Assembly (NCBI GenBank): GCA_033764335.1
Contig: JANRJC010000059.1
Coordinates: forward strand, 1 to 64,000
Direction: 5' to 3'
Source of the DNA: JAGQVA01 sp033764335
GTDB lineage: Bacteria > Bacteroidota > Bacteroidia > J057
DNA length: 64,000 bases
Part shown: in pieces, positions 18,124-26,845 of the stretch
Layout: the number at the start of each line of letters is the position of its first letter
Numbering within the stretch: position 1 is the first letter of the stretch
Position numbers and translations under genes: made by a program
The notes under the pieces: model-generated
Told to the model about the DNA's origin: nothing
Database searches by the model: none
Seen by the model: the letters and a program-made list of their open reading frames with translations, nothing else

Positions 18124-21100
18124 ATGAAGGAAAATCGCCCCTACGCTCGTTTTATGCTGTTTTTGAGTTTGACAGCTTTGTTAATAATAAACGGCTATTC
18201 TCAAAAAATCCGAAAAAATGAAAAAACTCCCGTCGTTCAGGCTACGGCTCTGACATTCGATGAAACCCTTTACAAAGGGTTGGAGTGGCGCGAACTCGGG
18301 CCTTTCCGGGGCGGGCGTTCTGCCGCTGTTACCGGCGTTTCTGGCAAACCTAATCTTTTTTATTTTGGTGCCACCGGGGGGGGAATATGGCGCACCCGCG
18401 ACGGCGGCTCCAACTGGGAGAATATCTCCGATGGGTATTTTGGTGGCTCCATCGGCGCCGTAGCCGTAAGTGAATATGACCCCAACGTCATCTACGCAGG
18501 TGGCGGCGAGGTTACCGTTCGCGGAAACGTATCCTCCGGCGACGGTATGTGGAAGTCCCTCGATGCCGGAAAGACCTGGACTCATATCGGATTGGAAAAT
18601 TCACGCCACATTCCGCGCATCTGCATTCACCCCAAAAACGCCGAAATAGTCTATGCCGCTGTACTGGGAGATTTGTACAAATCCTCCGAAGAACGCGGGG
18701 TTTACCGCTCCTCCGACGGCGGCAAAACCTGGACTCGCCTCCTCTTTGCCAATGCAGATGCCGGGGCCGTTGACCTGGTAATGAATCCTTCCAACCCGAG
18801 GGTTCTTTTTGCAGCTACCTGGCGGGTTCGCCGCACACCTTACAGCCTGGAAAGCGGAGGCGAAGGTTCGGCGTTATGGAAGAGTACCGACGGCGGCGAT
18901 ACATGGAAAAATATTTCAGAGAATAAAGGCCTGCCTCCGGGCACACGGGGCATTATCGGCGTAAGCATTTCCGGCGCCAACGCCAATCGCATTTATGCGA
19001 TCATCGAAGCCGCCGACGGCGGCGTTTTCCGCTCCGACGACGGCGGAGATACCTGGCAAAAACTCAACACCGACCGCGCCCTGCGGCAGCGCGCCTGGTA
19101 TTATACCCGTATCTATGCCGACCCCCAGGACGAAGAAGTGGTATATGTACTCAATGTGAGTTACCACAAGTCCACCGATGGAGGCCGCACCTTCAAATCT
19201 TACAATGCACCCCACGGCGACCACCACGATATGTGGATCGCACCCGAAGACCCCAATCGTATCATCATGGCCGACGACGGAGGAGCGCAGGTGAGTTTTG
19301 ACGGAGGCGAGAATTGGTCCACTTATCACAACCAGCCGACGGCTCAGTTTTATCGTGTAGTCACAGATGACCATTTTCCCTTCCGTATTTACGGCGCACA
19401 GCAGGACAACTCTACCGTGCGAATTCTTCACCGCACAGACGGATACGCTATTACCGAACACGACTGGGAGGAAACCGCCGGCAGTGAAAGTGCCCATATA
19501 GCCGTAGATCCCACCGATAATGACATCGTATATGGCGGCAGTTATGGCGGGTTTCTTTCCCGCCAAAATCACCGCACCGGTGAGGTGCGCGCCATCAATG
19601 TATGGCCTGACAACCCGATGGGTTACGGTGCAGAAGGAATGCGTTACCGTTTTCAATGGAATTTTCCGATATTTTTTTCCCCCCATACACCCCAAAAAGT
19701 TTATGCAGGCTCCAATCACCTCCACGTCACTACCAATGAAGGACAATCTTGGGAGGTAATTAGCCCCGACCTTACACGCAATGATCCGACCAAACTCGGC
19801 CCCTCCGGTGGCCCTATTACCAAAGACAATACCGGTGTCGAATACTATTGTACAATTTTTGCCGCCGCAGAATCTCCCTACGAACCCGGACTGATTTGGA
19901 CAGGTTCCGACGACGGACTTGTCCACCTTACCCGTGATGGAGGCAAAAATTGGGAAAATGTGACCCCGTCTATTATGCCTGAATGGAGCATGATCAACAG
20001 TGTAGAACCCGATCCTTTTGTGAAAGGGGGGCTTTATATTGCCGCCACGCTTTACAAGTCCGGTGATTTTCACCCCTATCTTTACAAAACCAAAGACTAC
20101 GGGAAAACCTGGACAAAAATTGTAAACGGCATAAATGAGCAACATTTTACACGTGTGGTACGCGCCGACCCGGCGCGAAAAGGGCTGCTTTACGCCGGCA
20201 CAGAAACCGGAATGTATATTTCTTTTGACGACGGCGAAAGTTGGAAACCTTTCCAACTGAATCTGCCCGTTGTGCCCATCACGGACCTGGCCCTTAAACA
20301 AAACAAACTCATCGCTGCTACTCAGGGCAGAAGTTTCTGGATCGTTGACGATCTTACGCCACTCCATCAGCTTAATGAATCCGTTGCCGGGAGCAATTTT
20401 TTCCTCTATCAGCCCCTCGACACCTATCGTATGCCCGGAGGTTCCTCGCCTCGCCGATCCTTTCAGGTAGGAACCAACCATCCGGCGGGAGTGATGGTGC
20501 ATTATTATTTGAAAGAAAAACCCGCAGATTCGGTAGAAGTAAAACTTATTTTTCTGGAAAAAGAGGGCAAGGTAATCCGCACCTTTTCGACGAAAGACAA
20601 AAACAGCACACTCAAAACAGCCGCCGGTTCTCAGCGTTTTGTGTGGAACATGCTGTACGAAGACGCAAAAACTTTTGACGGGATGATTTTGTGGTGGGGT
20701 GAAACCGATGGGCCTAAAGCGATACCGGGAGAATACCGTGTGCGGTTGGTCGTCGGAAAAGATTCGGTCGAAAAACCCTTTGTGATACTAAAAGACCCCC
20801 GTGTAGGCGCGACGCCCGAAGATTTTCGGGCGCAGTTTGACTTCCTGATAAAAGTCCGGGACAAACTCAGCGAAACCCATCAGGCGATTATGGATATACG
20901 AAAAACCCGCGCCCAATTGAATCATATTTCCGAAAGGATAGGCAAAACCGAAACATACGCAGAAATAGCGGAAAGGATAAAAGCGGCCGATTCGGCGATG
21001 ACCGTCATTGAAGAAACTTTATATCAAACAAAAAACCGAAGCGGGCAGGATCCGTTAAACTACCCCATTCGCCTCAACAACAAGCTGGCACATCTGGCTT

Positions 21101-21282
21101 CACTGAGCGGTTTGGGCGATTTTCCTCCGACACAGCAGTCACTCGATTTTCTGGAAGAAGTAAGTAAATCCATTGACGAGCAACTGGAAAAGTGGCAGCA
21201 AATCCGGAACACACAATTACCCGAAATCAACCGCCAGGTAAAAGACAAACAAGTGGACTGGATTGGGGGAAAAGCAGATTAA
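18124..21282 (+). CDS. VPS10/sortilin-type beta-propeller exported protein
   Basis: 1052 residues from ATG 18124 (a TTG at 18106 is in frame but precedes the signal peptide needlessly). A signal peptide (FMLFLSLTALLIINGYS) leads to about ten BNR/Asp-box repeats of the form SxDGGxTW (RDGGSNW, SSDGGKTW, STDGGDTW, SDDGGDTW), forming a large sortilin-like propeller to about residue 750. The last 300 residues have a beta domain and a helical bundle. Common in Bacteroidota and often labelled glycosyl hydrolase, though catalytic residues are not evident. Probably outer-membrane or secreted; ligand unknown. Confidence 0.88.
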   Translation: MKENRPYARFMLFLSLTALLIINGYSQKIRKNEKTPVVQATALTFDETLYKGLEWRELGPFRGGRSAAVTGVSGKPNLFYFGATGGGIWRTRDGGSNWENISDGYFGGSIGAVAVSEYDPNVIYAGGGEVTVRGNVSSGDGMWKSLDAGKTWTHIGLENSRHIPRICIHPKNAEIVYAAVLGDLYKSSEERGVYRSSDGGKTWTRLLFANADAGAVDLVMNPSNPRVLFAATWRVRRTPYSLESGGEGSALWKSTDGGDTWKNISENKGLPPGTRGIIGVSISGANANRIYAIIEAADGGVFRSDDGGDTWQKLNTDRALRQRAWYYTRIYADPQDEEVVYVLNVSYHKSTDGGRTFKSYNAPHGDHHDMWIAPEDPNRIIMADDGGAQVSFDGGENWSTYHNQPTAQFYRVVTDDHFPFRIYGAQQDNSTVRILHRTDGYAITEHDWEETAGSESAHIAVDPTDNDIVYGGSYGGFLSRQNHRTGEVRAINVWPDNPMGYGAEGMRYRFQWNFPIFFSPHTPQKVYAGSNHLHVTTNEGQSWEVISPDLTRNDPTKLGPSGGPITKDNTGVEYYCTIFAAAESPYEPGLIWTGSDDGLVHLTRDGGKNWENVTPSIMPEWSMINSVEPDPFVKGGLYIAATLYKSGDFHPYLYKTKDYGKTWTKIVNGINEQHFTRVVRADPARKGLLYAGTETGMYISFDDGESWKPFQLNLPVVPITDLALKQNKLIAATQGRSFWIVDDLTPLHQLNESVAGSNFFLYQPLDTYRMPGGSSPRRSFQVGTNHPAGVMVHYYLKEKPADSVEVKLIFLEKEGKVIRTFSTKDKNSTLKTAAGSQRFVWNMLYEDAKTFDGMILWWGETDGPKAIPGEYRVRLVVGKDSVEKPFVILKDPRVGATPEDFRAQFDFLIKVRDKLSETHQAIMDIRKTRAQLNHISERIGKTETYAEIAERIKAADSAMTVIEETLYQTKNRSGQDPLNYPIRLNNKLAHLASLSGLGDFPPTQQSLDFLEEVSKSIDEQLEKWQQIRNTQLPEINRQVKDKQVDWIGGKAD

Positions 21283-22008
21283 TCATCGCCGCAACAATCG
21301 CTCGTTCCATCGCTCCAGCACAGAAGGTTCGATAAGGTTGTCGCTCAGGCTTAGGGTGCGGAGATTCCGGAGGTTGGCGAAAGACTCAGGGATCGTACCT
21401 TCAATTTGGTTATTGGAAGCCGAAAAAACCAGTAGGTTTCGCAGGTTGCCCAATTCGGGCGGCAGGTTTCCGGTCAATTGATTGGAGGCTATTGCCAAAA
21501 ATTCCAGCTTGGGTAGATTACCCATCTGCCGGGGAATATTGCCCGAAAGCTGGTTGTTGCCTACGGATAAATTGCGCAGGTTTTGAAGTTTTTCCACATC
21601 TGCGGGTATCTCGCCGTTTAGGTTATTTCCCGACAAATTAAGCAACACCAGATTGTTTAGCTGAAATAAATCGAAAGGAATCTGCCCGGAAAGGCGATTA
21701 TTGGAAAAGTCGAGGGTTTTTAGTTCAGTCAATAACCCCAAATCTGCGGGAATTCCGCCGGTAAGGTTATTGCTCCGGAGAACAAGATCCGTAACACGTC
21801 CTTCATTTACCGAAACCCCAACCCAGGTTACTACCGGAAGATTCATATCCCAACTTTCCCGCCAGTTTTCACCCCCAGTCATCTGAAACAGAGTCGCCAA
21901 AGCCAGCGAATCCTGAGCATCAACCGACTCCTGAGCCAAAGCCGGCGAAAAAAAGCCTAAAAAGCTGAGGCAAAAAACATAGTTCCACAGATATAAAATC
22001 GTATTCAT
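21283..22008 (-). CDS. Secreted leucine-rich-repeat protein (plant-type LRR)
   Basis: 241 residues with a signal peptide ending near ALAQ. The N-terminal cap (LATLFQMTGGENWRESW) and about six 23-24-residue LRRs of the LxxLxLSxNxLxGxIP type match plant/bacterial extracellular LRRs (NNLTGGIPADLGLLTEL, NRLSGQIPFDLFQL). There is no T9SS sorting tail or membrane anchor. It would be a periplasmic or secreted binding protein; the partner is unknown. Its stop codon is directly next to the VPS10 gene's stop (21282/21283). Confidence 0.85.
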   Translation of the reverse strand: MNTILYLWNYVFCLSFLGFFSPALAQESVDAQDSLALATLFQMTGGENWRESWDMNLPVVTWVGVSVNEGRVTDLVLRSNNLTGGIPADLGLLTELKTLDFSNNRLSGQIPFDLFQLNNLVLLNLSGNNLNGEIPADVEKLQNLRNLSVGNNQLSGNIPRQMGNLPKLEFLAIASNQLTGNLPPELGNLRNLLVFSASNNQIEGTIPESFANLRNLRTLSLSDNLIEPSVLERWNERLLRR

Positions 22009-22081
22009 AATCGGGACATTTGACTTTAAGCGGTAATTTATCGAATTTATCCGAAACCCTTAGTCCCAAATCTTTACCCCT

Positions 22082-23236
22082 ATGTATCTCCGCCGACCCT
22101 TATTTAACTTTCTCCTTCCGGCAATGATTCCGCTGGTTTTCATCGCCTGTAAACCTACGGTTTTCACCCCCGTTTTTGAGGCAAAAACGATTGATGATAA
22201 AGTCGCCATAGGCTACGGTCTTGCCATCGGCGATGTGGACGGAGACGGCAAAAAGGACATTCTTTTGGCCGACAAAAAACAATTTGTCTGGTATCGCAAC
22301 GGCGATTGGAAACGTTTTGTGATGGTGGACAGCCTTACCGAGGCCGACAATGTATGCGTCACTGCCCGCGATATAAACGGTGACGGCAAAGTCGAAGTCG
22401 CCGTAGGCGCCCAGTGGAACCCCGGAGAGACCAACGATCTCGCGCTTTCAGGATCCGTTCATTACCTCATCCGCCCCGAAGACCCTACCCAGCCGTGGAC
22501 ACCCGTCGAGCTTTATCATGAAGTCACCATTCACCGGATGAATTGGGTGCGGGCAAATGGCCAGTTTTTTCTGACGGTGCTTCCGCTTCACGGTACCGGC
22601 AATCAAAACGGAGAAGGCACACCGGTCAATCTGTTGATTTATCCCGTTCCCGGTGATCTTTCGGGGGAATGGACTTATTCTACGCTTTCGACGGGTCTGC
22701 ACGCCACCCACAATTACGAAGCAGTCGAAGGCAAGGAAAATACCTATCTGCTTATTGGCGGAAAAGAAGGGATTCGCACCGCCGTTTTTTCCGGAGGCCA
22801 GTGGAGCATGACGCAGGATTGGAAGGTGGAAGGAATCGGTTTTGGCGAAGTCCGGCAAATGCGCGATTCGGAAGACAAAAACATAATTACCGGAATTTCT
22901 CCCATGCACGGCACGGCCTTGATTGTGGGAACGGATACTTTGTATAAAGATTTTGCCCAGGGGCATGGACTCGCCAGCGCCGACCTGCTGGGGCAGGGAT
23001 TCGATCAGATTGTCGCCGGCTGGCGCAACCCCAACTCCGAACAGAAAGTGGGAATCCGGCTATTTTACCGAGGACAGGAGGGAGAATGGCAAAATCACCT
23101 CGTGGACGACAATAAAATGGCCTGTGAAGATTTGAAGGTTGCAGACCTTGACGACGACGGGAAACCCGATATTATCGCCGCAGGTCGAGCCACAAATAAC
23201 CTCATCATTTATTGGAACCGGTCGTTGGCGGAATGA
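22082..23236 (+). CDS. FG-GAP/VCBS repeat lipoprotein
   Basis: 384 residues. A lipoprotein signal (LPAMIPLVFIACKP) is followed by integrin-like FG-GAP repeats with calcium-binding loops: GDVDGDGKKDILLAD, DINGDGKVEVAVGA and DLDDDGKPDIIAAG. The repeats form a seven-bladed propeller on the cell surface or in the periplasm. Many such proteins occur near secreted enzymes in this phylum; none is adjacent here. Substrate or partner unknown. Confidence 0.85.
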   Translation: MYLRRPLFNFLLPAMIPLVFIACKPTVFTPVFEAKTIDDKVAIGYGLAIGDVDGDGKKDILLADKKQFVWYRNGDWKRFVMVDSLTEADNVCVTARDINGDGKVEVAVGAQWNPGETNDLALSGSVHYLIRPEDPTQPWTPVELYHEVTIHRMNWVRANGQFFLTVLPLHGTGNQNGEGTPVNLLIYPVPGDLSGEWTYSTLSTGLHATHNYEAVEGKENTYLLIGGKEGIRTAVFSGGQWSMTQDWKVEGIGFGEVRQMRDSEDKNIITGISPMHGTALIVGTDTLYKDFAQGHGLASADLLGQGFDQIVAGWRNPNSEQKVGIRLFYRGQEGEWQNHLVDDNKMACEDLKVADLDDDGKPDIIAAGRATNNLIIYWNRSLAE

Positions 23237-23430
23237 TTTAGGATGCAGGAATCCGCTAAATGTATGAGTCTATCAAAACCACGAAGCAGTATCTTCTTAT
23301 GAGGAAGGGTGCGGAGGAATGGCATTACGTTCTACAAATTCCCAAGCTGCCCAAGCCCAACCCGTCTCGGTTGAACCGAGGCCGACGCGGCGGTACATAG
23401 TCCATGCTCCCGTTAATAGCAGGAGATTCT

Positions 23431-23461
23431 TTTGAATTGCGACAAGAATTCCCTAACTTTG
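23431..23461 (+). promoter_or_regulatory. Textbook Bacteroidota promoter for the DUF4240/GIY-YIG pair
   Basis: TTTG (23431-23434), exactly 19 bp, TAACTTTG (23454-23461): a full match to TTTG-N19-TAnnTTTG. The DUF4240-like start codon lies 55 bp downstream. Confidence 0.75.
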
Positions 23462-23516
23462 GTTACCAACATTAGTGTTAGATGCGTGATGCTGAATCAA
23501 TTTTTAAAAGGCAGAC

Positions 23517-24080
23517 ATGACAACAATACTGAAAGTAAACATAAATGACATCAACAGCCAGTTTTTCATTGATCTAAGTGAAAAGCTAACCTCTTCTACA
23601 GAGATAGAAATCCGAATTTCGGATACTAAGCCTCAAAAAGAGTTGTTCACTGATGAACAATTTTGGCAAATTATTGATGCGTTTGATTGGTCAAAAAAGG
23701 ATACTCAAGAAATCATGGCTCCGGCAATAGATCAACTGGCTGCTATGCCCATCATGAATATTTATCTTTTTGTAGATAAATTATCGGAAAAGCTATTTCA
23801 ATTGGATACACGAGCTCATGGTGATGCTTATTTAACTAATGAAGGAGATGGTTATCTTTCAGTGGATGACTTCTTATATATCCGTTGTGCGGTGGTTGCG
23901 GAAGGTAAAACATACTTTGAGAAAGTAAGGGTTAGTCCGTCCGAATTTCCCGATGAAATTAGTTTTGAGCCACTATTAAGCTTGGCAAAAAAGGCGTACG
24001 AGAAAAAAACGGGTCGAAAGTTTGAATACTATGCGGCGATAAGCTACGAAACTTATAGCAATAAAGCAGCCTGGAAATAG
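23517..24080 (+). CDS. DUF4240-like protein
   Basis: 187 residues, no signal peptide. The opening 50 residues are poorly conserved in character; from DEQFWQIIDAFDW the pattern fits DUF4240 (FWxxI near the start, then YLSVDDFLYIRCAVVAEGKTYFE and the acidic P-rich SPSEFPDEISFEPLL). DUF4240 proteins are cytoplasmic, of unknown biochemical function, and are often seen near polymorphic-toxin or accessory loci. Here it sits 6 bp ahead of a GIY-YIG-like gene in one transcript, which suggests an immunity or antitoxin role (inference). AT-richer than its neighbours. Confidence 0.65.
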   Translation: MTTILKVNINDINSQFFIDLSEKLTSSTEIEIRISDTKPQKELFTDEQFWQIIDAFDWSKKDTQEIMAPAIDQLAAMPIMNIYLFVDKLSEKLFQLDTRAHGDAYLTNEGDGYLSVDDFLYIRCAVVAEGKTYFEKVRVSPSEFPDEISFEPLLSLAKKAYEKKTGRKFEYYAAISYETYSNKAAWK

Positions 24081-24086
24081 AATCGT

Positions 24087-24392
24087 ATGCCCCATAAGAA
24101 TTCGAATCAGAGTATGGTGCTCAATCATCTCTACGAAATAATTGACAAAGAGAATGAGGACACCTTTAAATATGGAATAAGTGCTGACCCTATTGGCGAA
24201 GATGGTTTATCTGACCGGGTGCGCGATCAAATTAACTTCCTCAATCTTATTTTTGAGTGGGCAAGGTTCTTTGGCCGGATTTTGATCTTTGATATTCCTG
24301 GTAAAAAAGAAGCTAGGCGACTTGAAAAAAGACATATCGAAGAGTATGAGAAATTGCATGGTCGTAAACCTAAAGGGAATCTAAGGTATTGA
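24087..24392 (+). CDS. Small GIY-YIG-like nuclease domain protein
   Basis: 101 residues. The pattern follows the GIY-YIG fold: strand 1 LYEIID (Y16), strand 2 FKYGIS (Y29-G30) in place of YIG, an Arg helix LSDRVRDQ (R44/R46), a catalytic-type Glu in RRLEKRHIEEYE (E80), and a terminal Asn in PKGNLRY (N98). A free-standing domain of this size with C-terminal catalytic residues is like toxin tips of polymorphic toxins, here without a delivery module. Start ATG 24087 is 6 bp after the DUF4240-like stop. Nuclease activity is inference from motif order. Confidence 0.6.
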   Translation: MPHKNSNQSMVLNHLYEIIDKENEDTFKYGISADPIGEDGLSDRVRDQINFLNLIFEWARFFGRILIFDIPGKKEARRLEKRHIEEYEKLHGRKPKGNLRY

Positions 24393-24412
24393 ATGAATAA
24401 ACTGCCTCAAAC

Positions 24413-24434
24413 CCCACATGTGCGCACATGCGGG
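24413..24434. terminator. Palindrome/hairpin between convergent genes
   Basis: A perfect 14-bp palindrome CATGTGCGCACATG (24417-24430) extended by CCC/GGG. TTTTTT follows 9 bp later. It lies 20 bp after the GIY-YIG gene stop and before the DUF72 gene's end, so it may act as a terminator; a protein-binding site is also possible. Confidence 0.45.
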
Positions 24435-24453
24435 CGGAATGATTTTTTGAACA

Positions 24454-25362
24454 TTAAAACAATCGCATCTGGCGGCCGGGTTCTTCCGGTATTCCCGGTA
24501 TTCGCAAATTGAGGTTAAACTCCGTGTTGAGTTTTTGGATAATATACGCACCCATTTCCGGGGCAAAAGTGTCGTCGGGTTCGTGAACAAAAAAGTAGAG
24601 TTTTTCCAGGCCGAGGTTCACCCATTCCGCAATGCGGGCGATCCAGGCATTGGCGCGGGTGTAATCTGAAGGAATGAGGCCATTGCCTACAAAGCGGATC
24701 ATCGCCGTGGAGTTTGTAAGTGAGTGGTGTAATACGTCGCGCCGTCCGGCCACGTCAGTGATGACCGCAGAAACGCGGTGATTTTGCAGCAGTTCTTCGG
24801 CTTCGGGGATCAGCCGATGTTCCGCAAACCAGTCTGCGTGGCGAAATTCAATGGCCAGTGGAAGAAAAGGCGGGAATCCCTGCAAAAAAGACCGAAGGTA
24901 CGGAAGCAGCGCCGGACTAAACGACTCGTGAAGTTGGACAAAGGCGCAGCCGAGTTTTTCTTCGAAGATTGCCATCGTATCGGCGAAGATATTCAGCTCG
25001 TCCTCGCAGTTGATGAGTTTGCGGTAGTGAGAGATAGTTTGTGGCACTTTGGGGCAAAAGGCGAAGCCGGGAGCGGCCATTTCTGCCCAGCGGCGGGCGA
25101 TGTCGGGAGAAGGCACCCGATAGTGAGTGGAATTGAGTTCGATGGTATTGAAGGACTGCGAATAATACCGCAAGTAATCGGCGCCCTTGGCGGTTTTGGG
25201 GTAAAGTTTGCCCGTCCAGGATTTATTGCCCCACATCGGACAGCCCACATAAGCGCGAAAGTTGCCTTTCGGTTTTCCGCCCAACACCCGTGTCACCTCA
25301 CCCGGCCCGGAAGGCAGTTCAAAGTTTACAGGAGTGATATCGGGGAGTTTTCCGAATTTCAT
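24454..25362 (-). CDS. DUF72 family protein
   Basis: 302 residues, TIM-barrel-like DUF72 (YecE family). Typical elements: YVGCPMWGNKSWTGKLYP, FNTIELNSTHYRVPS, FCPKVPQTISHYRKL, LAIEFRHADWF, and the tail segment YFFVHEPDDTFAPEMG. Function in the family is unresolved, with suggestions of nuclease or isomerase-like activity. It is convergent with the GIY-YIG pair and has about 290 bp without a gene upstream of it. Confidence 0.9.
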   Translation of the reverse strand: MKFGKLPDITPVNFELPSGPGEVTRVLGGKPKGNFRAYVGCPMWGNKSWTGKLYPKTAKGADYLRYYSQSFNTIELNSTHYRVPSPDIARRWAEMAAPGFAFCPKVPQTISHYRKLINCEDELNIFADTMAIFEEKLGCAFVQLHESFSPALLPYLRSFLQGFPPFLPLAIEFRHADWFAEHRLIPEAEELLQNHRVSAVITDVAGRRDVLHHSLTNSTAMIRFVGNGLIPSDYTRANAWIARIAEWVNLGLEKLYFFVHEPDDTFAPEMGAYIIQKLNTEFNLNLRIPGIPEEPGRQMRLF

Positions 25363-25651
25363 TTGTATCTGATAGAAATAGGATCTTTCAGCTGTCTTTA
25401 GGTGTTATACGCCACTACCAAATATACGAAAAAATACAATCCCTTTACCCCCAAAACGAGGCGATGACTTTAACAAGGCCCGAAATTTCCAGCGGCATAG
25501 TATGCAGTTTGATTATAGCGCAAACCAAACTCCATACCCGCTGAAAAGAAAAATAATGTGACGAACCGCGGAAATTTTGGTACGGGGAGCGGGACATGGG
25601 GTAAGATGATTGTGACTAAGTTTTCAGGAAAATCATTATTTTACCTGCGAA

Positions 25652-26503
25652 ATGCGTAGCTATCCCACAAATGATCAGCAACTGAATGCTTTTGTACAAA
25701 AGCTCAAAAAGCTTCGCAGGGGAAATACGCCCTACGGCGTCGCCCCACATAAGCCCGTTTTGCTACTGACTCTTTTTGAAATGTTTGATCAGGGATTAGT
25801 ATGGCAAAATAGGTTTGAAGTAACCGAAGAACTTGTCGCAAGTTTCAGAGAAAATTGGATATTGCTTGTGCATACAGAACACAAGCCAGAGTTTAGACTT
25901 CCCTTTTTCCACCTTTCAGGAGATAAAATCTGGAAATTAATCGCGAAAACCGGGAAAATCATTGATAAAGAATTCGGCAGTTTTAAACAGCTTATTGAAA
26001 AAGCTGCATGGGGAGAATTTGATCCGGCACTTTTTACGCTTTTACTTCAAAGAGACAAACGGGCAACCTTGCAGGCAATCATTCTGGATACCTATTTTCC
26101 TGAGTATAAGGAAACATTTTTAGCAGAAAAGGAACACATAAACTACAGTTCTAATCGTCTTACAAAATCAATGGTGAATGAATCTGGAGTAATTTATGCA
26201 GAAGAAGATCCTGAAGAGGCTATTTATGTAAGGAATGGCATTTTCAAAAAAGTGGTTCCTCGAATATATAATTACACCTGTTCCATTTCGCGAATGCGGG
26301 TGGATTCGGTTTATAATACTCAGATGATTGACGCTTGTCATATTGTCCCATTTTCGGTTAAACATGACGACTCCATCACCAATCACCCTTATAGCATCCG
26401 GAAATTGGATGGAGTAAAAATCCTTCTTCCATTCAATAAAGAATATTATCCAGCTAAAGAAAACCTGGAATGGCACCGAAATCAGATTTTTACAGAATCA
26501 TAA
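25652..26503 (+). CDS. HNH endonuclease-family protein lacking its catalytic centre
   Basis: 283 residues. The N-terminal 150 residues match the domain that precedes HNH in a common bacterial family (APHKPVLLLTLFEMF; RENWILLVHTEHKPEFRLPFFHL). The HNH part begins correctly, GIFKKVVPRIYNYTCSISR then MIDACHIVPFSVKHDDSITN, where the first His is in DACHIVPF. Normal members continue with GxALCPNLHRAFDRGLI and about 20 more residues; this protein passes straight from SITN to HPYSIRKLDGVKILLP and the family's usual C-terminus. About 40 residues, including the second half of the H-N-H motif, are missing in frame. Likely inactive as a nuclease. Confidence 0.8.
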   Translation: MRSYPTNDQQLNAFVQKLKKLRRGNTPYGVAPHKPVLLLTLFEMFDQGLVWQNRFEVTEELVASFRENWILLVHTEHKPEFRLPFFHLSGDKIWKLIAKTGKIIDKEFGSFKQLIEKAAWGEFDPALFTLLLQRDKRATLQAIILDTYFPEYKETFLAEKEHINYSSNRLTKSMVNESGVIYAEEDPEEAIYVRNGIFKKVVPRIYNYTCSISRMRVDSVYNTQMIDACHIVPFSVKHDDSITNHPYSIRKLDGVKILLPFNKEYYPAKENLEWHRNQIFTES

Positions 26504-26845
26504 AGTACGCAGGAAAACGCGTTTCTATACTCAAACATAAATCGCCGCTGAATATCAACGGTGAATCTCTTTGTTCATTTTCCCCAATTCATGTAACTCA
26601 TCTCTTATTTTGTCAGGGAAAATTGCGCTCTCAAACCTGAATTGTGTGAAAAATGGTTTATACCCATGGCAAAACTATTTATTACTGCGTAATATAATGG
26701 TATCCATGTATCGGGGATCCCCGAAAATATTTTCCATCTTTAAATTATCGACCCAACAGCACAATTCTCTCACGCTACAATTTCCCCTTTCAATTTATAC
26801 CGACTTTATTTTAATAGTCAGAGTTTTTATGCTCTGGCTATTTTT
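26504..26845. other. Intergenic region with a short gene remnant and a palindrome
   Basis: No intact gene is seen. On the minus strand 26555-26670 is an open stretch of about 38 codons ending at a TGA, with protein-like composition (GYKPFFTQFRFESAIF, PDKIRDELHELGKMNKE); it has no start and its family is not recognised. A perfect 14-bp palindrome TCGGGGATCCCCGA lies at 26711-26724. The plus-strand ORFs here look like chance. Confidence 0.35.

Noticed and set aside
18916..20502. A 528-codon open frame on the minus strand inside the VPS10 gene
   Set aside because: It is antisense to a strong Asp-box propeller gene and has no motif of its own; the long frame is a by-product of the repeat and codon composition of the real gene.
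23264..23399. Minus-strand stretch MYRRVGLGSTETGWAWAAWE as a possible gene tail
   Set aside because: About 33 codons from an ATG, short and Trp/Gly-biased; includes a small palindrome (CTCGGTTGAACCGAG) and I cannot connect it to any family.
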